Position numbers and translations under genes: made by a program. From contig CAYMZZ010000007.1 of the NCBI GenBank assembly GCA_964395095.1, positions 124,001 through 188,000 on the forward strand: a DNA stretch of 64,000 nt. Reading direction: 5' to 3'. The notes beneath the pieces are model-generated. The model was not told the DNA's origin. It searched no databases and saw only the letters and a list, made by a program, of their open reading frames with translations. Shown here piece after piece: positions 32,602 to 40,082 of this stretch. Each line of letters begins with the position of its first letter. The first letter of the stretch is position 1. The DNA comes from CAYMZZ01 sp964395095. Lineage in GTDB: Bacteria; Bacteroidota; Bacteroidia; Chitinophagales; Chitinophagaceae.

Positions 32602-33231
32602 ATGCTGCTATTGGGAAATGAAACATTATTGCAGAGTGGAAGCCGGTCTGTAAACAAAGCCGGCGAAGTACCCGGCGCGGATTTTTTGGAGCACCTGATT
32701 GGAGCGGCGCAAAAAGCTGAGAAATTTATGCTGGCCGAATTCGGATCCCTGCGAGCCGATCAGCTCAACTGGACGCATGATACCGAAAGCTGGAGTATTG
32801 GCCAGTGCCTCGATCATATTGTTGTAACCGACACGCTCTATTTTCCCGATTTTGAAAAGATCATGGAAGGTAGTTACCGGATGAATTTCTGGGAGAAGTT
32901 CAGCCCATTCAGCAATTTATTCGGAAAAATGCTGGTGAACCAGGTATCGGAAATACCCACGCGCAAGTTCAAGAGCCCGCGATCCTTTCGCCCGGCACCG
33001 CAACCCGTGGGTATTGAGATCATCACCCGCTTCTCCAAGCACCAGGATACCCTGGTGGCCTTTATGCAGGCAGTGAAGCCGGAACAGCTTCGGAAGCTTC
33101 GTATCAGTTCCCCAGCCTCCCCTTTTGTGACCTATAACCTGCAGCAGGCCCTGCAGATGATGGTTCAACATCAATATCGCCACCTCAACCAGGCCATTCG
33201 CGTCAAATCCAGGACCGGTTTCCCGCATTAG
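32602..33231 (+). CDS. DinB-family protein
   Basis: A 209-residue four-helix-bundle protein of the DinB superfamily. The metal-binding histidines are in WSIGQCLDHI (helix 2) and VQHQYRHLNQA (helix 4), which is the usual three-His arrangement. Members include thiol-transferases such as bacillithiol transferases, but Bacteroidota paralogues mostly have no assigned substrate. ATG at 32602 is used, 12 nt after a near-match to the -7 box (CATCTTTG). The ABC exporter gene follows 76 nt later. Confidence 0.88.
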   Translation: MLLLGNETLLQSGSRSVNKAGEVPGADFLEHLIGAAQKAEKFMLAEFGSLRADQLNWTHDTESWSIGQCLDHIVVTDTLYFPDFEKIMEGSYRMNFWEKFSPFSNLFGKMLVNQVSEIPTRKFKSPRSFRPAPQPVGIEIITRFSKHQDTLVAFMQAVKPEQLRKLRISSPASPFVTYNLQQALQMMVQHQYRHLNQAIRVKSRTGFPH

Positions 33232-33307
33232 CCTGCTATATTGACATTTTTCACGAACTTGTATGGTCTTTGATTGTTCCAAAGACTCACGCCCACATTT
33301 ATTATTT

Positions 33308-35140
33308 ATGAAGATTCTGATTCGCTACCTCAAGCCGTACAAATGGCTGGTAGCTCTTGTATTAACCTTAGCGGCCATCAACATAGGTTTTTCCCTGATA
33401 GACCCTATCATCTTTGGTAAGCTGGTCGACCTGGGATTTTATCATCTCGATAAGGGCCATGCGCCCATGACGCAGGATGCATTTTTCTTTGGGTACAAGA
33501 TTCCTTACACCAATGCCAAAGGCGACCCTTCGGTACTTTATGGGGTAATGTGGTTGTTGCTGGCTTCAATATCAGTGGCCATGGTGAGCCGGATAGCGAA
33601 AGCCTTCCAGGATTATTTCCTGAACAAAGTGACCCAGAAATTTGGCGCCACCGTATTTACCGATGGTCTGCAGCATGCCATGAAATTGCCCTATCACGAT
33701 TTTGAGGACCAGCGCAGTGGCGAAACCCTGGGTATTTTGCAAAAAGTGCGCACCGATACGGAAAAATTCATCAGCACTTTCATCAATGTATTGTTTCCGG
33801 TAATTGTGGGAATCATTTTTGTGGCCGTGTACGCCTTCACCAAAGACTGGCGCCTGCCCTTTATTTATTTCGGAGGCATCTTTCTGCTCACTTTTATCTC
33901 CAATATACTGAGCAAGAAAGTGAAGATTATTCAGAAGAAAATTGTGTCGCAAACAACATCGCTTGCCGGCGCTACCACCGAGTCGCTCCGGAATATTGAA
34001 CTGGTGAAAAGCCTGGGCCTCACGAGGCAGGAAGTAAGCCGTCTCAACAAGAATACCTTTAAGATATTGGGTCTTGAGCTGATGAAAGTGAAAAGAATCC
34101 GCAGCATCAGCTTCGTGCAGGGCACATTTGTGAATACGCTGCGGCAGGTAATCCTGTTTATGCTGATGTGGCTGGTTTTCCAGGGCGATATGATGCCCGG
34201 CGAAATTGTGACCATGCAGATCTTCAGCTTTTTTGTATTTGGTCCTTTGCAGGAAATCGGGAATATCATCCTATCGTACCGCGAGGCAGAAGCTTCGCTG
34301 AATAATTTCGAGAACCTGATGCAGAAGAAGCCGGAACCGGCCGCTTTGAATCCCAAACCCCTGGGGCCCATTCATACCCTCGATTTCAAGGAGGTGGGCT
34401 TCAAACACCAGTCGGCCCAGCAGAGCGCCATTAATCGTATCAGTTTTTCGGTGAAGACGGGAGAGACCATCGCTTTTGTAGGGCCTTCCGGTTCGGGTAA
34501 GACCACATTGATGAAATTGCTGGTAGGGCTTTATCGTCCACAGCAGGGAAAGATTCTCTACAACAATATGGATGAGAACGAGATCAGCTTTGATGATTTG
34601 AGGGCACAGATTGGTTTTGTAACACAGGATACCCAGCTCTTTAGTGGCACCATTCGCGAAAACCTGCTCTTTGTAAATCCTGCCGCCAGCGAAGACGAGC
34701 TTTACGCGGCTTTGAGCAAGGCTTCCTGCCAAAACCTGTTGGTGAGGGCGGAGAAAGGGTTGGATACGGCTATTGGCGAAGGAGGTTTGAAACTCTCCGG
34801 CGGGGAAAAACAAAGGCTTTCGATTGCGCGGGCATTGGTTCGCCAACCCAAACTATTGTTGTTTGATGAGGCCACTTCCGCGCTCGACTCTTTGACCGAG
34901 GAAGAAATCACCGATACCATCCGCGATATATCGATGCAGGGCAATCAAATCACCATTCTGATTGCGCACCGGCTTAGTACCATTATGCATGCCGATCGAA
35001 TTTACGTTCTGGAAAAAGGCGATGTGGTGGAAACCGGCAATCATGATTCATTGCTGGCCGAAAAAGGTTTGTATTATGCCATGTGGCGTCAGCAGATTGG
35101 AGAAAGGAAGATCCGCAAAGCGGATTTGCAGCCCCAGTAG
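33308..35140 (+). CDS. ABC transporter, fused membrane and ATPase domains (exporter type)
   Basis: A 610-residue half-transporter with an N-terminal six-helix domain (about 1-330) and an ATPase domain. Walker A GPSGSGKTT near 391-399, the Q-loop, signature LSGGEKQRL, Walker B LLLFDEATSALD and the H-loop AHRLS are all intact, so it is active as a homodimer. A long extracytoplasmic loop (about 38-75) between helices 1 and 2 is larger than usual. Substrate cannot be read from sequence; lipid or drug export is typical. ATG at 33308 starts directly before the first helix. It converges on the DUF2721 gene, 5 nt apart. Confidence 0.93.
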   Translation: MKILIRYLKPYKWLVALVLTLAAINIGFSLIDPIIFGKLVDLGFYHLDKGHAPMTQDAFFFGYKIPYTNAKGDPSVLYGVMWLLLASISVAMVSRIAKAFQDYFLNKVTQKFGATVFTDGLQHAMKLPYHDFEDQRSGETLGILQKVRTDTEKFISTFINVLFPVIVGIIFVAVYAFTKDWRLPFIYFGGIFLLTFISNILSKKVKIIQKKIVSQTTSLAGATTESLRNIELVKSLGLTRQEVSRLNKNTFKILGLELMKVKRIRSISFVQGTFVNTLRQVILFMLMWLVFQGDMMPGEIVTMQIFSFFVFGPLQEIGNIILSYREAEASLNNFENLMQKKPEPAALNPKPLGPIHTLDFKEVGFKHQSAQQSAINRISFSVKTGETIAFVGPSGSGKTTLMKLLVGLYRPQQGKILYNNMDENEISFDDLRAQIGFVTQDTQLFSGTIRENLLFVNPAASEDELYAALSKASCQNLLVRAEKGLDTAIGEGGLKLSGGEKQRLSIARALVRQPKLLLFDEATSALDSLTEEEITDTIRDISMQGNQITILIAHRLSTIMHADRIYVLEKGDVVETGNHDSLLAEKGLYYAMWRQQIGERKIRKADLQPQ

Positions 35141-35145
35141 GGTGC

Positions 35146-35589
35146 TTATTCTTCTTTCCTGCGCCACCAGTCGCTGAAAAAATTACCCTTTTTCTCCAGC
35201 TCTTCCATATCGCTGAGTTCCCATTCGAGGGCCTTGGTACTTTGCGATATTTCGATCAACGATATCACCAGCGAAGCGAGCAGGCTGAGCAGGCTGAGGG
35301 CGAATACAAATCCCAGGAGGGAAGTCCATTGCTGGTACACGCCGTACATGGTCACCACACAACACACAAAGCTGAACACTCCCAGGGCCTGCATCGACCG
35401 CACCAGGTTGATGCGCGTCCGCAGGATCTTGATCTGCTGCAACAGGTGCTGCTTTTTTTCGCCCCGCATATACTCATCGTGCAGCTTCCGTATCAGATTC
35501 GCGAGCGCCAGGTAGCGATTGGTATAAGCCAGCAACAACAAACTAATGGCAGGGAAAAGCAGGGCAGGAGTGTTGAAGGTAATTTCCAT
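35146..35589 (-). CDS. DUF2721 family membrane protein
   Basis: A 147-residue protein. The N-terminal TPALLFPAISLLLLAYTNRY and LALANLIRKLHDEY, with two later membrane segments (about 71-90 and 95-116), match DUF2721. The last ~30 residues are charged and cytoplasmic. Function of the family is unknown. ATG at 35589 is chosen, since upstream residues in frame are encoded by an octamer repeat and look spurious. It ends 5 nt from the ABC exporter stop. Confidence 0.88.
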   Translation of the reverse strand: MEITFNTPALLFPAISLLLLAYTNRYLALANLIRKLHDEYMRGEKKQHLLQQIKILRTRINLVRSMQALGVFSFVCCVVTMYGVYQQWTSLLGFVFALSLLSLLASLVISLIEISQSTKALEWELSDMEELEKKGNFFSDWWRRKEE

Positions 35590-35594
35590 TTGTT

Positions 35595-35634
35595 GTTGAA
35601 TCGTTGAATCGTTGATTTGTTGAATCGTTGATTT
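35595..35634. repeat. Octamer array, GTTGAATC/GTTGATTT, 5 units
   Basis: Five 8-bp units GTTGAATC, GTTGAATC, GTTGATTT, GTTGAATC, GTTGATTT start 6 nt before the DUF2721 start codon. It is the only array with an 8-bp period. Confidence 0.9.
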
Positions 35635-35701
35635 AAAGGTCAGACAAGGTACAAAAGATTTAGCGGTATTGGATGAAATGATGCGGCTGCAAAATTCAAA
35701 A

Positions 35702-35835
35702 AATATCTGCGAAAATCGACGCAAAAAAAATCTGCGGCCATCTGCGGGAAAACTTTCGTGAACTTTGAACAGGTTTAAAGTTCTGAAGCTTTTCCCGCAG
35801 ATGGCCGCAGATTATAGCGCAGATTACGCAGATAT
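35702..35835 (+). repeat. Palindromic AATCTGCG element, copy 3
   Basis: Arms with ATCTGCGGCCATCTGCGGG on the left and the complementary CCCGCAGATGGCCGCAGAT on the right flank the conserved core at 35758-35789 (ACTTTGAACAGGTTTA identical to copy 2). Together with arrays at 35595 and 35903 it fills the 338-bp gap; no gene is seen there. Confidence 0.88.
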
Positions 35836-35902
35836 TTCACTCACGCCAAGGATTCGTTCGCTTTCCGCAAGCCAGGCTCCCCTTGGTTCCTGCTCCCACT
35901 TA

Positions 35903-35930
35903 TAACTTAAAACTTACAACCAAAAACTTA
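35903..35930. repeat. Heptad array, unit MAACTTA, 4 units (one degenerate)
   Basis: TAACTTA, AAACTTA, CAACCAA, AAACTTA. The last unit holds the stop codon of the minus-strand lipoprotein gene. Confidence 0.82.
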
Positions 35931-36485
35931 CTGCACTTCCGTCGCAAACACCACTTCTGCATCGGTGCTCGATTTGGACGAGTTAACGGGATCGCCGGCT
36001 TCCTTGTTGGGCGGAATGGCGCCATAGTGGCGAAGGGTTACCGTTACCTGGCCGTTGGCGGCATTGCCGGTTGTCCAGGTGCTGGTAGTACCCAGGGGCA
36101 CGCCGTTGCCATCGTTGTTGAGGTTGGCAACGGTGATATTGCTGCCAGCACCCACTGTATAATAAACGCGGTGGGCATCGTCTTCCGCTTCAATTTCCTC
36201 GGTAATGTCTTCACCCGCTATATCGTTGCGAAAAGCAGCAGATACATTGTAAGTGGTATTGGCCGATAAAACGATATCGTCGGTAGTAGGTGCCATGCCA
36301 CCGGGACCATCCGGGTCATTAAAAGTAAATACAAGTGCTGTGCCTCCACCTGTTGGTGTAAACGTCAACTCTACCGTTGTAATTACTTCTTCTTCATTTT
36401 CTTCTCCCTTGTCTTTTTCGCACCCGGTGATGAGGGTGGCAGATATCAGTGCAATCAGGGACCATTTCAAAAATTCACGATTCAT
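35928..36485 (-). CDS. Lipoprotein partner of TonB-dependent receptor
   Basis: A 185-residue lipoprotein (lipobox ITGC, Cys22) with a strongly acidic linker, then a beta domain: VELTFTPTGGGTALVFTF, DPDGPGG, and ANTTYNVSAAF with an acidic EDITEEIEAEDDAHRVYYT. I recall this domain as a small lipoprotein often encoded next to one TonB receptor type in Bacteroidota and annotated with various unproven names. It lies 36 nt downstream of the receptor gene and is very likely cotranscribed. Surface-exposed acidic residues could bind metal, but this is inference. The stop codon is within a heptad array. Confidence 0.82.
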   Translation of the reverse strand: MNREFLKWSLIALISATLITGCEKDKGEENEEEVITTVELTFTPTGGGTALVFTFNDPDGPGGMAPTTDDIVLSANTTYNVSAAFRNDIAGEDITEEIEAEDDAHRVYYTVGAGSNITVANLNNDGNGVPLGTTSTWTTGNAANGQVTVTLRHYGAIPPNKEAGDPVNSSKSSTDAEVVFATEVQ

Positions 36486-36521
36486 GTTTTCTCTTTTTAG
36501 TTATAGATAATTGATAGGGTT

Positions 36522-38858
36522 TTATAAATTTTCGATGGGGATAGCGATTCGGAAATTAATATTCCGTCCCATTTCATCAGTGAAATAACGCATGCTGTTC
36601 AGGTAATCGCGATAGGATGTGTTGAGCAAATTGCGCACACCGATGGATAGGGTGATGGGTTGTTTCTTCCAATGGATGGTGGTGGATGCATTCAGGTGCA
36701 CCAGTGTATAACCATCCGGCGCTTCTTTATAATCCTGTCGTCCATTACGTTCATCCGGTGTACGGCTTTGGCGAAACACATGCTGCAATTCGGCGGAGAA
36801 ATAGGTTTTTGTGCGCCCACGCGCATCATTCAGTTCATAAAGCAGTTCGGTACCCAGCCTGTCGGCCGGCATCAGGATCAGCCAGTCGCGCAGGCTTTTA
36901 TTGCGCGCCCGCAGGATGGAAGCCCTGCTGATCCATTGCAGTCGCGACAAGGGCTTTATGGTAACGCTTGCGTCGAGCCCTGTAAGTACGGCATGGGTTT
37001 GCTGGTAACGAATCAAGGGAAAAGCACCAGCAATTGTAAGTACGGGTTCGTCGGGTACGGGCTGGCGATAAATGAAATCGCGTATATCGTTTCGGTAAAC
37101 CGATACTTCTGCCTGTATGGTATTGCTGCTATTCTGGTACTGAATGGTACCTGTGAGGTTCAGCGATTTTTCTGTTTCCAGGTCAATATCACCTTCTTCA
37201 TAGGTAGCAGTGCCATGATGAATGCCATTACTCAGCAACTCATTTACATGTGGCGCTCTGCTGGCCAGGGCAATGTTCACATTGGCTTTCCAATGGGGGC
37301 TGAAGCGGTACCCCGCATTCAGAGACCCTGCAAGGGTACCGAAGTCGAAGCTGTATTCATCAAAACTGCTGCCGCCACTCAACAGGCGATTCGTTTCGAT
37401 TTGCTTAAAATCAAATCGCAAACCACCCTGCAGTTCCCAGCCATTGTAGGTCCATTTTTCTATGGCATAAGCGCCATAGGTGTAGGAGCGGTAATTGGGG
37501 ATGAAGTAGCGCCCCGCGTAGGCATTATCCTGCTGCATGGCGGCCAGCCCAATGGTTCCACTAAAGTGATTGACCAACGGATGCTCCCAACTGAGGTCCT
37601 GCGAAAAAGTGGAAATACTCAGGTTCAACTGCGGCTCCTTATTGCTGCTGGATCGTACAATATCGAACTCCTTGCGGTTGTTGAACTGTCCGGCCAGTTG
37701 CAGGTTAAACTTATGCCCGTTGCGATTCCATTGTGTTTTTGATTTCAGGATATGGTGCGTTACATCCTGGTAGGGGCGACCAATGCGATAAGTATTCTGC
37801 CCTGTGTACACGGGGTCCGGCTCCTCACGGGCGATGGCATTTTCCAGATCGGTGATATTACCGATATGTGATCCTATAAAGATGCCCACTTTGGTATTGA
37901 ACTGGCTATAGAAGAGTTCGGTATTGAAATTTTCTTTTCTCCAGCCGGCAGTGGCGGAGAAATTCCATTCCTCACTGCCCGTATTGTTGAGGCGATAGCC
38001 CGGTGTGCGCGCATTGGCGCCACGCTTGTAGGTGCCCTGCAGGCGATACGTGAGTGCCGGAATTTTTCTCAACTGCTGTTCAAAGATGCCGGAAACGACA
38101 TATTGCCGGTTGTTGGTAAAATAGCCGGCATTGATGAGGGCGCTGCTGCCCGCGGTACTGCGTAGGGCTTTGGGCTGCACGAGTATGACCCCGCCGATGG
38201 CGTCGCTGCCGTAGCGCAATTCGTCCACGCCCTTAATCACGGTTAATTTATCGGCAATAAATGCATCTATTTCCGGTGCATGTTCATTGCCCCATTGCTG
38301 GCCTTCCTGCCTCACACCATTGTTGATGGTGAGAATGCGATTGCTGTGCAGGCCATGGATCACCGGTTTGGCGATGGTGGAACCGGTTTGCAGGAGCGTT
38401 ACACCATTGATACGGCTCAGCGCTTCACTGATCGACAGGCTCTGTGCTTCCTCCAGTTTTCGCCCGCTCAGTTCCTGTTTGAACCCGGTGGATGCTATTC
38501 CTTTCCGTCCTTCGATCACTACTTCTTCGAGTGTATTGCGCGCATGGGGCATAAAAATATCCATGTGGCGGTCGCGGCTAAGCGATACCTGCAAAGTGAC
38601 CGAATCGCAACTCACATGCGTTACCCGCAGGGTGTAAGTGCCCGGGCAAAGATTGAAGAACACAAAATCGCCCCGATCATCGGTGATGATCTCGCGGTTG
38701 AGTTCCAGCAATCGCACCGTAGCGCCGGGCAATGTTTCTTTGGTGTCCGCATCTTCCACATGGCCCGATAAGCGGAGCTGACAGTTTTGCTGCGCCGCTG
38801 CATCCGGCGCAATATGCCCTAACAGGATTGCGAAAAGGATGGAAAATAAATGTTTCAA
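36522..38858 (-). CDS. TonB-dependent outer membrane receptor
   Basis: A 778-residue receptor. After the signal peptide (about 1-22) comes a carboxypeptidase-regulatory-like domain (LRLSGHVEDADTKETLPGA), then the plug (SEALSRINGVTLLQTGSTIAKP; GGVILVQPKAL) and a 22-strand barrel ending IAIPIENL. There is no TonB box that can be identified with confidence and no SusD partner, so it is not a glycan system. With a Cys/His small protein upstream and an acidic lipoprotein downstream, uptake of a metal or metallo-compound is the best guess. Receptors of the ZnuD/FrpB kind have similar plugs. Confidence 0.92.
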   Translation of the reverse strand: MKHLFSILFAILLGHIAPDAAAQQNCQLRLSGHVEDADTKETLPGATVRLLELNREIITDDRGDFVFFNLCPGTYTLRVTHVSCDSVTLQVSLSRDRHMDIFMPHARNTLEEVVIEGRKGIASTGFKQELSGRKLEEAQSLSISEALSRINGVTLLQTGSTIAKPVIHGLHSNRILTINNGVRQEGQQWGNEHAPEIDAFIADKLTVIKGVDELRYGSDAIGGVILVQPKALRSTAGSSALINAGYFTNNRQYVVSGIFEQQLRKIPALTYRLQGTYKRGANARTPGYRLNNTGSEEWNFSATAGWRKENFNTELFYSQFNTKVGIFIGSHIGNITDLENAIAREEPDPVYTGQNTYRIGRPYQDVTHHILKSKTQWNRNGHKFNLQLAGQFNNRKEFDIVRSSSNKEPQLNLSISTFSQDLSWEHPLVNHFSGTIGLAAMQQDNAYAGRYFIPNYRSYTYGAYAIEKWTYNGWELQGGLRFDFKQIETNRLLSGGSSFDEYSFDFGTLAGSLNAGYRFSPHWKANVNIALASRAPHVNELLSNGIHHGTATYEEGDIDLETEKSLNLTGTIQYQNSSNTIQAEVSVYRNDIRDFIYRQPVPDEPVLTIAGAFPLIRYQQTHAVLTGLDASVTIKPLSRLQWISRASILRARNKSLRDWLILMPADRLGTELLYELNDARGRTKTYFSAELQHVFRQSRTPDERNGRQDYKEAPDGYTLVHLNASTTIHWKKQPITLSIGVRNLLNTSYRDYLNSMRYFTDEMGRNINFRIAIPIENL

Positions 38859-38922
38859 GATTCCCTTTTTAAATAGCCAGAAATGGGACAGTCCAATGGC
38901 TGTCCGCTTTTCATAAATTCAG

Positions 38923-39261
38923 TTAAAGGCTGGCAGGGGGACCACGCAGGGCCTGCTGGCCGCGTTGCGTATAGGGGAGGTTTTCGGGAATGTATACTGG
39001 AAGGGCTGACGGATAAACCAGTATGGTACCGGTTTCGATAGAATGTGCGGCAATAAAGGGCGAAGTAAAACAGGCCATCTCACACTCACAGCTAAGCTGG
39101 GTACCCGACGACTCTACCCGGGTTTGTTCCGAACCCGTGGAAATGGCGTGTTCATGCCCGGTAATCCATTCATGCACAACAGGTTTGGGCATCACTCCCA
39201 GCAAAAGCAGCGAAGTAATAAAACCCGCTACCCAAAGCTTTAACCTGTTTTTTCTGTTCAT
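38923..39261 (-). CDS. Small exported Cys/His protein upstream of TonB receptor
   Basis: A 112-residue protein (ATG at 39261) with one N-terminal membrane segment or signal (WVAGFITSLLLLGVM). The mature part carries HEWITGHEH and a CECEMAC cluster followed by TSPFIAAHS, and the tail is proline-rich. The His and Cys residues could coordinate a metal. I do not know a named family, but comparable small proteins precede TonB receptors in related genomes. It lies 64 nt before the receptor gene and should be the first gene of this three-gene operon. Confidence 0.72.
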   Translation of the reverse strand: MNRKNRLKLWVAGFITSLLLLGVMPKPVVHEWITGHEHAISTGSEQTRVESSGTQLSCECEMACFTSPFIAAHSIETGTILVYPSALPVYIPENLPYTQRGQQALRGPPASL

Positions 39262-39315
39262 GAATAATTTCAACAAGGTTGCAAATTAGAGAAAAGCGGA
39301 GAAATGGCAAAAGAA

Positions 39316-39364
39316 AGTTTAGAGTTTAGGGTTTAAGGTTTAAAGTTGAGAGTTTATGGTTAAG
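39316..39364. repeat. Heptad array, unit RGTTTAR, 7 units
   Basis: AGTTTAG twice, GGTTTAA twice, AGTTGAG, AGTTTAT, GGTTAAG. It pairs as an inverted repeat with 39424-39465 across 59 bp. Confidence 0.92.
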
Positions 39365-39423
39365 CGATCGGCGTATTAGCGACGAGCAGATTTTTTTTCT
39401 AATACCAATTTTTAATTAGCAGC

Positions 39424-39465
39424 CTTCTAAACCTTAAACCTTAAACCCTAAACCTTAAACTTTAA
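39424..39465. repeat. Heptad array, unit ACCTTAA, 6 units (inverted)
   Basis: CTTCTAA, ACCTTAA twice, ACCCTAA, ACCTTAA, ACTTTAA. It supplies the last codons (FKV) and the stop codon of the minus-strand GbsR-type gene. Confidence 0.92.
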
Positions 39466-39964
39466 ACATCCTCACCAGGTTGCTCACAAACCAGCTTTCT
39501 TCCGCACGAATGAGGGTATCGAGGGTTTTGTCGGCCTGGCGGCCCAGTTTTTTAATGCCGGACACGGTATCCACAAATGCCTTCACTCCTTTGTCGCGGC
39601 GATCGCCTTCCACGGTTTCCAGTTTATCGAGTAATTGCAGCATGGGCTCCAGTTCTCTTTTCTTGCGCTCCTTTACAATCTGGCGCACCACTTTCCAGAT
39701 GTCTTTTTCCGCTGCAAAAAACTCCTTTCGCTCACCGGGCAGAATCACACGATCAACCAGGCCCCAATTGATCAGTTCCCGGATATTCATGTTCACATTG
39801 CCCCGGCTCACGTTGAGTTCTGCCATTATATCATCCTGTGTGAGCGGGTCGGCACTCACCATAAGCAGCGCATGAATTTGGGCCATGCTCCGGTTAATAC
39901 CCCAATGGGTGCCAAAAGCACCCCAATTGCTGATAAACTGCTGACGGGCTTCATTTAATTTCAT
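39455..39964 (-). CDS. GbsR/MarR-family transcriptional regulator
   Basis: A 169-residue winged-helix regulator. The N-terminal FISNWGAFGTHWGINRSMAQIHALL pattern and the DNA-binding helix PLTQDDIMAELNVSRGNVNMNIRELINWGLV match the GbsR-type branch, and ERKEFFAAEKDIWKVV is the wing and dimer region. Relatives repress osmolyte or membrane-related genes, with ligands unknown here. ATG at 39964 lies 4 nt after a TAATTTTG -7 box whose -33 TTG is covered by an 18-bp palindrome, so autoregulation is likely. The C-terminal three residues are repeat-encoded. Confidence 0.9.
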   Translation of the reverse strand: MKLNEARQQFISNWGAFGTHWGINRSMAQIHALLMVSADPLTQDDIMAELNVSRGNVNMNIRELINWGLVDRVILPGERKEFFAAEKDIWKVVRQIVKERKKRELEPMLQLLDKLETVEGDRRDKGVKAFVDTVSGIKKLGRQADKTLDTLIRAEESWFVSNLVRMFKV

Positions 39965-39968
39965 AATG

Positions 39969-39998
39969 CAAAATTATCGGAACTTATTAAACTTTCAA
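39969..39998 (-). promoter_or_regulatory. Promoter of GbsR-type gene: TTG-N19-TAATTTTG
   Basis: On the minus strand TTG (39998-39996), a 19-nt spacer and TAATTTTG (39976-39969) form the cleanest full match to the Bacteroidetes -33/-7 consensus in the window. The start codon follows after 4 nt, so the mRNA is near-leaderless. Confidence 0.7.
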
Positions 39999-40010
39999 TA
40001 ATAATTGAAA
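39993..40010. promoter_or_regulatory. Palindrome TTTCAAT-N4-ATTGAAA over the -33 element
   Basis: A perfect 7-bp inverted repeat with 4-bp centre, AT-rich, overlapping the -33 TTG of the GbsR-type gene. It is the natural candidate for autorepressor binding. Confidence 0.6.
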
Positions 40011-40060
40011 CTACTTTTAAAATAAAATGCGGGTACGCCCGCATTTTATTTTAAAAGTAG
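40011..40060 (-). terminator. Perfect 23-bp stem-loop behind the PDH E2 gene
   Basis: A 50-bp inverted repeat: 23-bp perfect stem, 4-nt loop (TACG), GC-rich at the tip and AT-rich at the base. It starts 22 nt after the E2 stop on the minus strand and is followed by TTTC, so it probably ends that transcript and shields the GbsR promoter. Confidence 0.75.
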
Positions 40061-40082
40061 GTAAGGGGTATGCAGATAAAAA

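Noticed and set aside
35146..35724. Longer DUF2721 protein starting at 35724
   Set aside because: The extra residues come from the octamer array and the repeat element.
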